A DNA stretch of 47,904 nt from GCA-2689995 sp964529325 (GCA_964529325.1 CAZGWH010000010.1:1-47904); one strand, 5' to 3'; positions 18,099-27,751 are shown, counted from the first letter of the stretch. Notes: generated by a model not told the origin, from the sequence alone. Program-made: numbers and translations.

Positions 18099-18109
18099 GT
18101 ATATCCTCC
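18096..18109 (-). promoter_or_regulatory. grpE: Strong ribosome binding site with TTG start of grpE
   Basis: Minus-strand sequence GGAGGA, five bases, then TTG GCA GTA. This is the best Shine-Dalgarno match noticed in the window and it supports TTG as a real start codon in this genome. Confidence 0.75.
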
Positions 18110-18120
18110 GTTAAATTTTA

Positions 18121-18208
18121 TGGCGGAGAGGGGGAGATTCGAACTCCCGGTAGATTGCTCTACACCCGCGTTCCAGGCGAGTACATTCGACCACTCTGAC
18201 ACCTCTCC
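18121..18208 (-). tRNA. tRNA-Ser(GGA)
   Basis: On the minus strand the gene begins GGAGAGG and ends CCTCTCC G CCA, so the acceptor stem pairs fully and CCA is encoded. The anticodon arm is CTCGC CTGGAAC GCGGG, giving anticodon GGA for UCC/UCU serine codons. A long variable arm (TGTAGAGCAATCTACC) is typical of class II serine tRNAs. The T arm is GGGAG TTCGAAT CTCCC. The length is 88 bases including CCA. Confidence 0.96.
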
Positions 18209-18323
18209 AATATAGTAAATTCATGCTAAATATAGACCTGAAATTTATTTTAAAAACCTAATCAATTGGAATACAAAAATCGAGTTAAAAATATTATTTA
18301 AAATTGAATTTTGAATTATTATC

Positions 18324-20297
18324 TTAAAATATTATTGATGATAAAATTTTAAGGACATCAATTATATTTACTAATTCATCAGAATTCACATCGGCATTAC
18401 ATATAAGAACTTCACTGGTTTCATTTCCAATAATAATATTAATAACTAAAATAATATCATTTATATCAATTAATAAATCATTATTTAAATCTCCACTACC
18501 ACAGGATGAAAACTGTAAATGAAAAATTCCACCCAATGTATTTCCAACATAAGCATCAATTATTCCATAAGACGATTGTTTTAAAGCTGGCTTTAAATGG
18601 GTTCCTAAATTGAGAGTATTTTCAATTTCTACAAATAATGGGACATTTATAGAGCCTATATTTTCATAATATTTTAATCCTAATTCACCCGAACCAATAA
18701 TTAAATCAAAATCACCATCATTATCAATATCAAAAAAATCAGGTGATGAATAATTTATAACATTAATATCTAAATAATTTTCTGAGACTAAAATATATTC
18801 AAAATTAAATGAATTCCCAATGTTCTCATAAAAAATTAAATACCCATCTGAGTTTCCTATTATTAAATCAAAATCATTATCGTTATCAATATCTACAAAT
18901 TCAGGTACGGAATTATAACCAACATCAATCCCTTCGAATGCATTAAAACTTGTAAATTCAAAATTATATTGATTCCCTATATTTTCAGAAAATAATATTC
19001 CGCCGTAAGTTTCACCTGAAAAAAAGTCTAAATCACCATCATTGTCAATATCAATAAACACAGGTGTTAATTCCTTACCAATTAAACTTCCTAAGAAGGC
19101 ATTGTCCATAATTTCATATTCTGGGTTCTCCTGACTTCCAATATTTTCTAAATATTTCAATCGTGCATTCCACGGAAATGAAATTGTTTCAAAAGAGTTT
19201 CCAATAATTAAATCATCATCTCCATCTCCATCTAAATCTACAAATTCAGGCGAAGATTTATCTTCAAAATCGAGCATATTTAAATAATTTCGCCCCATTT
19301 CAACAAAAAGTGGGTTATTATTATTTCCTACATTATCAAAATGATAAAAATTATTATTATTCTGAATTCCAAAACTTCCACCTAATACACTAATAAATAA
19401 ATCTATATCACCATCAGTATCAATATCTGCAAAAGAAGCCATATTTTGTCCTGAAGTTTCAACAGAATAAGGTTGAGGTGGAAATTGATTTGTAATATTA
19501 ACATTATCCATTATTGGATTTTCAACAGTACCACTATTCCAAACGATATATAAACTTTGATTATAGGAATCTCCCCAAGCCAAATCTAAATCTATATCTC
19601 CATCTAAATCTATAAAGTTAATTGCATTTGCACCATGACGGTTTTCCATTTGAGATTGCCCAATTATTAATATATCTTGCCAATTATTTGTTTGAAATTC
19701 AAAAAGTGGAATATTATTATTAAACCCAATATTTTCATAATAACTTACAGAACCCAATACACTTCCTGTGAAAAAATCTAAATCTCCATCATTATCTATA
19801 TCGGCAAAAGTTGGCGTTACAACGGACTCTCCTAAAACCAATGCTCCATTTTCATCTAATACTCCCAATGTTAATATTTCTAATTCTCCATTATTATTTT
19901 CATAATAAGATAATTGCATTGAGTTTTGTGTTGATTGAGCCATTAATTCTAATTCAGAATCATTATCAAAATCGGCAAAGTAAAACCAGTTTTCACAATT
20001 TATATTTTGAAATGATGTTTGAATTAATTCAAACTGGGGGTTATTTTCTATACCAATATTTTGAAAAAATTTCAATTTTTTATCTTCATCTAAAAGAAAT
20101 AAATCAATCAAACCATCGCTATTCCAGTCAACCCATTGAACTTTGGGTTTATTCATTCCTCCAATAAATGGGTTTTCTGAATAAAAATTTTCTCCACTAA
20201 TGATTACCGAATTGTTAATTAATTCAAAGTCAAAGGCGTTGCCAATTCCCAATAAAACAAAAAGTACATATTTTAATAATTTTAAGTTAAATTTCAT
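18324..20297 (-). CDS. Secreted FG-GAP/VCBS-repeat protein with C-terminal dockerin-like domain
   Basis: 657 residues with a Sec signal peptide (KLLKYVLFVLLGIGNAF). About nine calcium-binding repeats of the type DIDNDGDLDFF occur across residues 50-580 (for example DLDGDGDDDLIIGNS, DIDTDGDIDLFIS), each followed by a YYENIG-like strand. These suggest a beta-propeller of the integrin alpha/VCBS class. After a Cys (SSCGSGDLNND) the last 60 residues form two EF-hand-like loops, DLNNDLLIDINDI and DVNSDELVNIIDV, as in type I dockerins. Surface binding or adhesion is a reasonable guess but no substrate can be named. It stands alone between the tRNA and an HsdR-like remnant. Confidence 0.85.
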   Translation of the reverse strand: MKFNLKLLKYVLFVLLGIGNAFDFELINNSVIISGENFYSENPFIGGMNKPKVQWVDWNSDGLIDLFLLDEDKKLKFFQNIGIENNPQFELIQTSFQNINCENWFYFADFDNDSELELMAQSTQNSMQLSYYENNNGELEILTLGVLDENGALVLGESVVTPTFADIDNDGDLDFFTGSVLGSVSYYENIGFNNNIPLFEFQTNNWQDILIIGQSQMENRHGANAINFIDLDGDIDLDLAWGDSYNQSLYIVWNSGTVENPIMDNVNITNQFPPQPYSVETSGQNMASFADIDTDGDIDLFISVLGGSFGIQNNNNFYHFDNVGNNNNPLFVEMGRNYLNMLDFEDKSSPEFVDLDGDGDDDLIIGNSFETISFPWNARLKYLENIGSQENPEYEIMDNAFLGSLIGKELTPVFIDIDNDGDLDFFSGETYGGILFSENIGNQYNFEFTSFNAFEGIDVGYNSVPEFVDIDNDNDFDLIIGNSDGYLIFYENIGNSFNFEYILVSENYLDINVINYSSPDFFDIDNDGDFDLIIGSGELGLKYYENIGSINVPLFVEIENTLNLGTHLKPALKQSSYGIIDAYVGNTLGGIFHLQFSSCGSGDLNNDLLIDINDIILVINIIIGNETSEVLICNADVNSDELVNIIDVLKILSSIIF

Positions 20298-20314
20298 TTC
20301 TATTATATATTTTT

Positions 20315-20560
20315 TTAAGTATATTGAATATTATATGCACTTTGACCACCACCATAATAATTTGTAAAAATATGCTGATATACCACATCTGTCTTGGTGT
20401 GAACTTCTTCGTCAGAGTAAGGCTCTTGCGGTAAATTAAGTAATTTGTCATAAATTGACATTTTCACTTGTGCTCTCAACTGGGTACTTTCTCGCCATCG
20501 TTCCACTTTCAGCTTTTTATTTCTAACGATTATTTTATAACCCTTCAATTTCAAATTCAT
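20315..20560 (-). pseudogene. Probable C-terminal fragment of a type I restriction HsdR subunit
   Basis: 81 residues. The part LRAQVKMSIYDKLLNLPQ, then EPYSDEEVHTKTDVVYQHIF and NYYGGGQSAYN, resembles the extreme C-terminus of type I restriction endonuclease R subunits (about 1000 residues in full). Only this tail is present. Its first seven codons overlap the end of the YwaF-like gene in another frame, so the apparent start is probably accidental. No hsdM or hsdS is nearby. The resemblance is from memory of the family tail. It could instead be a small gene of unknown function. Confidence 0.4.
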
Positions 20561-21266
20561 TATTTTTCATTTTGACTTCACTAAATTTATTTTTAAAGGA
20601 AAAAGGAATATATAAAATAATAAAATGAAGTAGTCCTGCAAATTGTAATCCTAAAATATACCAAGGCCACTCTCCTATTACAAATGGATTATTAACAATT
20701 GGCTTTTCTGCTAAATACATATAATTTGCTCCAAATAACCAATTTGCTGTTCCTGCAATAATTATTAATATTTGTGCAAATAATATAGTGGTTAGCCATG
20801 AATATTTTTTTGGTTTATAATTTAACACAAATGTTAAATAAAGTGGAATTAATGAAATTAAACCATGGTTTAAATAATATTCAAAAAATAAATACCCTTC
20901 TTTTCCCATTGTAAACTCAGGAGTTAACAATGAATGTATAGCACTTGATATCCCCATATAATACACAAATTCATATAAATATTGCTTTCGGTAAAATACA
21001 ACAATACCACAAAAAAGTGATGAAAATGAACACATCTGTAAAGGTAAACTTGACTGCACAGACCAAATCCCAATGTCGTATGCATAATATTGAATAAATA
21101 CCCATCTGAAAAGTGAAATTCCACCAATAATTTTTACAATTCGTTCCTTAATTACATTATTAGATTTTTTACCTAAAAAGATAATTGCTATAATTACAAA
21201 TATTGTAGAAAGGTTACCCATCCACCATTCGTTTCCAAAAATTTCAATTGTTGTATGTTCTATCAA
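20535..21266 (-). CDS. YwaF/TIGR02206-type integral membrane protein
   Basis: 243 residues with about seven membrane spans. Features of the YwaF/TMEM164-like family are SLPLQMCSFSSLFCGIV at about 74-90, the H in SAIHSLLTPEF, the segment YYLNHGLISLIPLYLTF, and the family signature ANYMYLAEKP followed by GEWPWYI. The function in bacteria is not established; TMEM164 in animals has been linked to lipid acyl transfer. The start is TTG with AGGA five bases upstream. It is transcribed divergently from dusB across 106 bases. Confidence 0.7.
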   Translation of the reverse strand: MIEHTTIEIFGNEWWMGNLSTIFVIIAIIFLGKKSNNVIKERIVKIIGGISLFRWVFIQYYAYDIGIWSVQSSLPLQMCSFSSLFCGIVVFYRKQYLYEFVYYMGISSAIHSLLTPEFTMGKEGYLFFEYYLNHGLISLIPLYLTFVLNYKPKKYSWLTTILFAQILIIIAGTANWLFGANYMYLAEKPIVNNPFVIGEWPWYILGLQFAGLLHFIILYIPFSFKNKFSEVKMKNNEFEIEGL

Positions 21267-21372
21267 AATAATCCTAAAATTTATAAGGTAAAATTAATGA
21301 TATTAGATTAAATCCACTTAGTGATTTTATTTATGTAAGTATGTAATTTTAACAATCTGCTATGAAGAGAAA

Positions 21373-22368
21373 ATGAAAAATAAATTAAAAATTGGAAATA
21401 TTGAATTAGATAATCCAGTATTTTTAGCTCCAATGGCTGGAGTTACAGATCATCCTTTTCGGGTAATTTGTAGAAAAATGGGAGCGGGAGTAGTTTATAC
21501 AGAATTTGTAAGCTCTAACGGAATTATAAGAGAATCAATTAAAACTCTAAATATGATTAAATTCCAAGAATATGAACGACCAATTGGCGTACAGATATTT
21601 GGAAATTCACCAGAGATTGTCGGTAAATCTGCAAAAATAGTGTGTGAAAAATTTCAGCCTGATATTTTAGATTTAAATTATGGATGTCCCGTTCCTAAAG
21701 TCGTAAAAAAGGGGGCTGGTTCAGGTGCATTAAAAGATTTATGTCTAATGGATGATATTACATCTGCTGTTATCGAAAATACGCCATCTAATATTCCGGT
21801 GACTGTAAAAATGAGAATTGGTTTTGATTCTAAACACTTAGTTTCAACAGAGGCGTCTGCTCGTTTAGAGAAAATCGGAGTAAAAGCGATTACACTTCAT
21901 CCAAGAACAACCAAACAAGCATTTACAGGAAAAGCAAACTGGACTTATATTAAAGAGATGAAAGAGGCAGTAAATATTCCAATTATTGGAAATGGTGATA
22001 TTACCAATACTGATGATGCAATGAGAATGTTTGATGAAACTGGCTGTGATGCGGTAATGATTGCTCGTGGTTGTTTAGGTAATCCATGGCTTTTTAAAGC
22101 GTTACATAACAGATTAAATGGTATTCAAGAAAATATAGTTACCGTCAAAGACCGAATAGAAATGTGTAAATATCATTTAGAATTATTACGAAAAAATAAG
22201 AATGAAAATTTAGCTCTTAATTTAACAAAAAAACATTTTAGTTGGTATTTAAAGGGCTTCAATCATGCCGTAAGCTGGCGAACCAAATTTTTACGGGCAC
22301 AAACACATAATGAAATTGATTTAATTATGAATGACTTTGAATCCTTTGCACATGAAGAATTAAATTAA
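21373..22368 (+). CDS. dusB: tRNA-dihydrouridine synthase (DusB type)
   Basis: Flavoenzyme that reduces uridines in the tRNA D-loop. The 331-residue product has APMAGVTDHPFRVICRKMGAG at the N-terminus of the TIM barrel, QIFGNSPEI, the catalytic cysteine in LNYGCPVPKVVKKGAGSGAL at about 100-119, VKMRIGFD, LHPRTTKQAFTGKANW and GNGDI, the FMN phosphate site. It starts at ATG with GAAGAG just upstream. It is the only plus-strand gene of the window and converges on the M16 peptidase gene with three bases between stops. No GC-rich terminator hairpin is seen there. Confidence 0.95.
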   Translation: MKNKLKIGNIELDNPVFLAPMAGVTDHPFRVICRKMGAGVVYTEFVSSNGIIRESIKTLNMIKFQEYERPIGVQIFGNSPEIVGKSAKIVCEKFQPDILDLNYGCPVPKVVKKGAGSGALKDLCLMDDITSAVIENTPSNIPVTVKMRIGFDSKHLVSTEASARLEKIGVKAITLHPRTTKQAFTGKANWTYIKEMKEAVNIPIIGNGDITNTDDAMRMFDETGCDAVMIARGCLGNPWLFKALHNRLNGIQENIVTVKDRIEMCKYHLELLRKNKNENLALNLTKKHFSWYLKGFNHAVSWRTKFLRAQTHNEIDLIMNDFESFAHEELN

Positions 22369-22371
22369 TTA

Positions 22372-25176
22372 TTATTTTTCAGGATATAAATATGCCTTTA
22401 ATACATTATTAGAATTAAAATATATATTTGCTCCATTAATTATATTTTCATTTGTTACTAATTTATATAATTCTTCTCTTTCTAAAATTTGAGAAAGTGG
22501 TTCTCCAAATTCATCAAAAGATGAAATTGCACTTAACCAATATGAATTTTCTTTAAGATTTTTTTCATATTCTACTTTATCCGCTTCAAGTACTTTATCT
22601 AAATAAGTTTGATCTAACCCTTCTTTTTTAAGCAGTTCAAGTTGTTTAAAAACTTCATTCACCATCGGTTCTACATTTTCAGGACCACACCCAAATGCAA
22701 TAATAGACTGGAATACTTCAATCGGTTCAAACTCAGGATATCCTCCTACCCAAACGCCATAAGTACCCCCCATGTCTTCTCTTAATATTTCTCTTAATTT
22801 AATCATAAACGAAGAAGTGAGTGTTTTAAAAATATATCTATTTTCTCTTTTCCAATCAAAATCACCTGTAAACCTAATTTGAACAGAGCTTTTTTCTTCA
22901 ATTCCTCTATTTACAATTTTTTCTATATTTCCATTTGGATACCGAATACCAATATCTTTCCAATTTTCATTTCTATCTATCGATGGTAAATTCCCTAAAT
23001 ATGTTTGTACAAGCGGAATAAATGTTTGTGGATTAATTGACCCCACAAAAATAAACGTAAAATCACTTGCATCGCTAAATCTATCTTTAAATATATTATA
23101 AGCAGTATCCAAGTCAACTTCATCTAATAATTGCGTACTTATTGGTTTTGCTCTAAAATGTCTATTGCTCATAATTACAGAGATTGAATCTCTATACACA
23201 TTTTCAGGCCTTGCACTCCTATTTTGAACCATCCCCTTCATATTCTCTAAATATGCAGTATAGGCATCAATATCTTTTCGAGGAGAATGAAAATATTGAT
23301 AAATTAACTGAAACATTGTCTCTACATCAGCAACAGAGCTTGAGCCTGAAAATCCTTCCGTTAATTCATTAATATATGGAGTGACAGAAACTTGTTTATC
23401 ACTTAAATATTTATCAAGCTCAATTTTAGAGAACTCTGCAATTCCACTTTCAGAGATAATATTTGAAGCATATTTAGCTGAAATATAGTCATTATCAGAA
23501 ACTAAACTTGTGCCACCAGGACTAGAAGCATTAAATATTATTTCATCATTTTTAAAATCTGTTGGTTTTAAAATAACTCGTACACCATTTTCTAAAACAA
23601 ATTCCATTCCTTCAATCGTTTCATGGTTTTTAAAATCAATAATTTCCTTTGGAGTTGGTATTTCTAAAAGTAATGGCGAATCTATAACCTTATCTTCATA
23701 AGGATAGATTTGTTGTTTTTCAACCGACAAATCAACTTGTTTCAATTCATCTTTTGTCGGATTAATAATACCTTCTTTTTCTGGGCAATCTGCGGTAATT
23801 ACTCTGCAATTAGATTCTTTAATTTGTTCAATATATGTATTCAAATCAGAAACTTTTAATTTAGGAATAATTTGTTGAGCTAATTTAAATTCCTTTTCAA
23901 TTCCAACAATAATTTTATTTTCAAAAAATAAGTCTAAGAATTCCCACCTTAATCGGTCTGAATCTTGTTTATCTTTTTCATTAAACTGTGTATCAATTGA
24001 TTTTAAAAATGACTTTTTTTGTCTTTCAAATTCAGTTTCGGTAAATCCAAATTGTTTAATTCTTTCTAATTCAGTCAATATTTCATTCAGCCCATTTAAA
24101 ACCATTCCCGGTTTTACACCTGCTCCAACATTAAATCCGTCAATAGTTCTCACCCAACTTCCCCTATAATTATATCCATAAATAAGAGAAGAATTAGGGT
24201 TTTGTGTTAATTCAGAAAGTCTATGATTAAACATTTCAGTCATCATATTTATTAATGCCGAATTTTTAAAATCATCTACAGTATTTTCGACCTTAGATTT
24301 TGGAAATTTATATGATATTCCGACGGAACTACTCGTTGCTTCTGGATCCTCAGTAACTAAATAGCTAGTATAATTATGAAGTGGTACTGAGAACTCTTTT
24401 CTGTCTTTTGGGTTTTCTGCTTTTGGAATTTTAGAAAATTGAGTTTTTATTTGGTTAACAACTTCATCTCCATTAAAATCACCGATTGCAACAATAGCCA
24501 TTAATTCAGGTCGGTACCAATCTTTATAAAAATCTTTGGCAGAAGAATAATCAAATGTTTTTAATATTTCCTCTTTCCCAATTGGGAGACGGTTTGCATA
24601 TTTAGAATCTTTTAAATAAACAGGAAGTTTTTTATTTAACATTCGTTCTCTTGCACCTTTACCAATACGAAGCTCTTCTAAAACAACACCTCTTTCTTTG
24701 TCAATTTCTTCATTATCCATTGATATATTATGTGCCCAATCTTCTAAAATCATTAAGCCCGTATCAAATTTATCTTTTTCATCTGAAGGAACTTGAAGCA
24801 TATAAACGGTCATATCAAAACTTGTAAATGCATTTAAATCAGGACCAAATTTCAAACCAATTGATTCAAGATAATTAACTAATTCTTGTTTAGGGAACCG
24901 CTTTGTCCCATTAAACGCCATGTGTTCTGTGAAATGAGCAATTCCCTGTTGATGATCTTCTTCTAAAATTGAACCCGCATTTACAAGAAGCATCAATTCA
25001 GCTCTATTTTTAGGTCGAGCATTTTCCATAACATAATATGTTAATCCATTTTCTAGTTTGCCCGTTTTTATTTTTGAATTTAATTTTAATTCTTTTTGAA
25101 CATTCGTATTATTTATTACCGCACAAGTAGTGACAAATAAAAATAATATAATAAAAATAAATAATTTTCTAACCAT
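22372..25176 (-). CDS. M16 family zinc metallopeptidase, lipoprotein
   Basis: 934 residues, built of two M16 units. The N-terminus MVRKLFIFIILFLFVTTCAV looks like a lipoprotein signal with Cys18 as the lipidated residue. The first unit has the inverted zinc motif HFTEH (HxxEH) in GIAHFTEHMAFNGT at about 77-90, and the downstream glutamate in DKERGVVLEELR. The second unit (from about residue 525) lacks the HxxEH motif, as usual for the inactive half. It probably degrades peptides in the periplasm or at the outer membrane. The start is ATG with AAGGAAG upstream. It follows the NhaC-type gene by 17 bases. Confidence 0.92.
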   Translation of the reverse strand: MVRKLFIFIILFLFVTTCAVINNTNVQKELKLNSKIKTGKLENGLTYYVMENARPKNRAELMLLVNAGSILEEDHQQGIAHFTEHMAFNGTKRFPKQELVNYLESIGLKFGPDLNAFTSFDMTVYMLQVPSDEKDKFDTGLMILEDWAHNISMDNEEIDKERGVVLEELRIGKGARERMLNKKLPVYLKDSKYANRLPIGKEEILKTFDYSSAKDFYKDWYRPELMAIVAIGDFNGDEVVNQIKTQFSKIPKAENPKDRKEFSVPLHNYTSYLVTEDPEATSSSVGISYKFPKSKVENTVDDFKNSALINMMTEMFNHRLSELTQNPNSSLIYGYNYRGSWVRTIDGFNVGAGVKPGMVLNGLNEILTELERIKQFGFTETEFERQKKSFLKSIDTQFNEKDKQDSDRLRWEFLDLFFENKIIVGIEKEFKLAQQIIPKLKVSDLNTYIEQIKESNCRVITADCPEKEGIINPTKDELKQVDLSVEKQQIYPYEDKVIDSPLLLEIPTPKEIIDFKNHETIEGMEFVLENGVRVILKPTDFKNDEIIFNASSPGGTSLVSDNDYISAKYASNIISESGIAEFSKIELDKYLSDKQVSVTPYINELTEGFSGSSSVADVETMFQLIYQYFHSPRKDIDAYTAYLENMKGMVQNRSARPENVYRDSISVIMSNRHFRAKPISTQLLDEVDLDTAYNIFKDRFSDASDFTFIFVGSINPQTFIPLVQTYLGNLPSIDRNENWKDIGIRYPNGNIEKIVNRGIEEKSSVQIRFTGDFDWKRENRYIFKTLTSSFMIKLREILREDMGGTYGVWVGGYPEFEPIEVFQSIIAFGCGPENVEPMVNEVFKQLELLKKEGLDQTYLDKVLEADKVEYEKNLKENSYWLSAISSFDEFGEPLSQILEREELYKLVTNENIINGANIYFNSNNVLKAYLYPEK

Positions 25177-25193
25177 TGTCTTCCTTTTATAAA

Positions 25194-27062
25194 TTAATTA
25201 ATTGAATAATTTTTAGTTTCTTTGCCTATTAAATTTAATATAATAGTTAAAATTATACATGATATTATCAAACACAACCACCATGGTGCACCAAATCCAA
25301 TTGGGATTAAACCAAAAATGATACTCACTCCACCAACAACTAATGCATAAGGTATTTGAGATTTCACATGATTTATATGGTCACACCCAGAAGCAATTGA
25401 AGATAAAATAGTTGTATCTGATATTGGAGAACAATGATCTCCCCAAACAGAACCACATAAAACAGCAGACACAGACGCATATAAAATGTGAATATTTATC
25501 TCTGAAATCCCACCATCTAAGTATAAAATTGACCCAACAAGTGGAATTGTCAACGGCATCAAAATACCCATTGTTCCCCAACTTGTTCCCGTAGAAAATG
25601 AAGTTGCAGATGAAATAATAAAAATTATTACAGGTAAAAATCCAGGATGAATTATATCACCTAATAATGATACAAAATAATCTGCAGTTCTTAACACTTC
25701 AGTTGTATTTGATAATGCCCAGGCCAATAGTAAAATAATCATTGTATAGAGCATAGATCGAACCCCCGAATACCATGCCTCCATAGATTCTTTAAGAGAT
25801 AAAATTCCTTTTGAAATTGAAAGTAATATAGCTGAAAGTACACCAACTAATGACGCCCATAAAAGAGCAGAATAAGAATCAGCAGAACCGATAATATCCT
25901 GAAAAGATTCTCCTTCACCTGTAATAAATAAGCCATAAATAGTTGTTAAAATAACTAAAATAATTGGTATAAATGCATTTAATGCTTTTGCATTTACATC
26001 ATTCTTTGGCAACATATTTTTTTCATCTGAATCAAGTTCAATTATATTATTATTACTTTTATCAAATTTCCTTGCATTTTGTTCAAATTTCCACATAGGG
26101 CCAAAATCTTTACGGGTAATAGAAATTAAATAAACAAAAAATAAAGCTAAAATTGGATAAAAACTATATTTTATAGAATGTAGAAAAATTCCATAAGGTG
26201 ATTGATTTACTAAATTTAACTGCGGTAATGATTCTCCGATTAATCCAACTTCGTAACCAATCCAAGTAGAGATTAAAGCAATACAAGCGACAGGCGCAGC
26301 GGTAGAATCAACAATATAAGCTAATTTTTCTCTTGAAATTCTTAATTTATCAGTCAATGGTTTTATAGTATTACCAACAATTAATGTATTTGCATAATCA
26401 TCAATAAAAAAAACAGTTCCAAAAATTGTAGCTGACAACTGGCCACGGCTTGAATTATTGGACCATTTTGTTATTAAATTAACAATACCCATTGCGCCAC
26501 CATTTTTAGTAATTACACCTATCATACCTCCTAACATCATAGAGAACATAATGATTGAAGCATGTCCACTTCCACCATCAGTTGGCACTAATGATTGAAT
26601 TATATATGTATCAAAAGTTCTAAATAATCCAACAAAAATATTTTTTATTGTAAAACCATTAATAGACCAAGCGCCAATCCAAATTCCTAAAAATAATGAT
26701 GGAATTACTTGTTTTGTTAATAATGCCATTAAAATTGCAATTAAAGGGGGTAAGATTGATATTAGTCCAGGAATAACATTCAATTTTTTTATAATCATAA
26801 TTGAATCATTTTTTTCTAATTTAATAGAATGTTTACCTGATTTTTCAAATAAATGATTGATTTTCTTATCTATTTTTTTTATACGATATTGCTGATTTTC
26901 TATGTGTAAAATAAAGGGTAAAATTGTCGAATCTTTAACATTTATTAGAATTTCATTATTTATCCCTGTTAATAAAATTGATGGTAATTTTATTTCAATT
27001 TTATTTCCAAATAGGTTTGAAATAATAAATATCAGTATAAAATATCTAAATATTTTATTCAT
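25194..27062 (-). CDS. NhaC-type Na+/H+ antiporter with exported N-terminal domain
   Basis: 622 residues. From about residue 95 the protein is a multi-span carrier of the NhaC family: PPLIAILMALLTKQVIPSL and LGIWIGAW, FIDDYANTLIVGN, and the signature CGSVWGDHCSPISDTTILSS near 540-560. The first 90 residues are unusual: a signal-like hydrophobic segment (YFILIFIISNLFG), then a short beta-rich, Ig-like stretch (EIKLPSILLTGINNEILINV) that would lie outside the membrane. Sodium export in exchange for protons fits a marine cell, but the ion is inferred. It starts at ATG one base from comF and is followed by the M16 peptidase. Confidence 0.88.
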   Translation of the reverse strand: MNKIFRYFILIFIISNLFGNKIEIKLPSILLTGINNEILINVKDSTILPFILHIENQQYRIKKIDKKINHLFEKSGKHSIKLEKNDSIMIIKKLNVIPGLISILPPLIAILMALLTKQVIPSLFLGIWIGAWSINGFTIKNIFVGLFRTFDTYIIQSLVPTDGGSGHASIIMFSMMLGGMIGVITKNGGAMGIVNLITKWSNNSSRGQLSATIFGTVFFIDDYANTLIVGNTIKPLTDKLRISREKLAYIVDSTAAPVACIALISTWIGYEVGLIGESLPQLNLVNQSPYGIFLHSIKYSFYPILALFFVYLISITRKDFGPMWKFEQNARKFDKSNNNIIELDSDEKNMLPKNDVNAKALNAFIPIILVILTTIYGLFITGEGESFQDIIGSADSYSALLWASLVGVLSAILLSISKGILSLKESMEAWYSGVRSMLYTMIILLLAWALSNTTEVLRTADYFVSLLGDIIHPGFLPVIIFIISSATSFSTGTSWGTMGILMPLTIPLVGSILYLDGGISEINIHILYASVSAVLCGSVWGDHCSPISDTTILSSIASGCDHINHVKSQIPYALVVGGVSIIFGLIPIGFGAPWWLCLIISCIILTIILNLIGKETKNYSIN

Positions 27063-27751
27063 TATTTTGCAGCACTAATTGTAAATACACCAATAATTGA
27101 CTTAGATCTTTCTTTAATTATTCGAGCACATTCATTTGTTGTTGAACCTGTGGTAAGCACATCATCTATAATTAAAATCCCTGTTGCACTTGGAATTTCA
27201 ATTAATTGGAAAGCATTTTTTATATTCTGCTTGCGTTGATTAATAGATAATGTTGTTTGAGTTGTAGTCCAGTTTTTTCTAATTATGGGCTGTATAATAG
27301 GGGTTTTTGTGAAATCTGAAATTACTTTTGCAATAATCTCTGCTTGATTAAATCCTCTTTCTCTACATTTAACTGAATGCAATGGAACGGGGATTAGTGT
27401 ATCAATTGAATTACTTTTAATTAATTGAACAATTTGATTTTTTAATGGGGAAAGTAAATATTTTATAACTTTTGTAAATCGCTGATATTTTAATAAATGT
27501 AAACAATGCTGTAACTCTTCATCAAACCAATACCCTGAATAAGCAAAATCTAAATTTGTTGAGGATTTAAGGTTTTTTATTCTATTATTTGTAATAATAA
27601 TGTTTAGACTATTAAGACAATCTATACAAATTAATAATTCAGTTTTAATTAATTTTTCATTACATTGATAACAAAATTGAGGAAATAATAATTCATCTGA
27701 AAAATTAATAAAAGATTTAAATCCAGTATTTACAATACTTGAATTAAGCAA
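27062..27751 (-). CDS. comF: ComF family phosphoribosyltransferase-like protein
   Basis: 229 residues. The N-terminal zinc finger has CYQC (about 27-30) and CIDC (about 43-46). The phosphoribosyltransferase domain has VPVPLHSVKCRERGFNQAE at about 120-138 and the PRPP loop ILIIDDVLTTGSTTNEC at about 190-206. ComF (ComFC) assists transformation in several bacteria, apparently through single-stranded DNA handling. The start is TTG, eight bases inside the smc end. Its neighbours smc and the antiporter say little about its role, but dprA and comEA elsewhere in the window do. Confidence 0.9.
   Translation of the reverse strand: MLNSSIVNTGFKSFINFSDELLFPQFCYQCNEKLIKTELLICIDCLNSLNIIITNNRIKNLKSSTNLDFAYSGYWFDEELQHCLHLLKYQRFTKVIKYLLSPLKNQIVQLIKSNSIDTLIPVPLHSVKCRERGFNQAEIIAKVISDFTKTPIIQPIIRKNWTTTQTTLSINQRKQNIKNAFQLIEIPSATGILIIDDVLTTGSTTNECARIIKERSKSIIGVFTISAAK

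Noticed and set aside
20924..21127. Cysteine- and histidine-rich minus-strand frame of 67 codons
   Set aside because: It lies wholly inside the YwaF-like gene in another frame and has no start or ribosome binding site of note.
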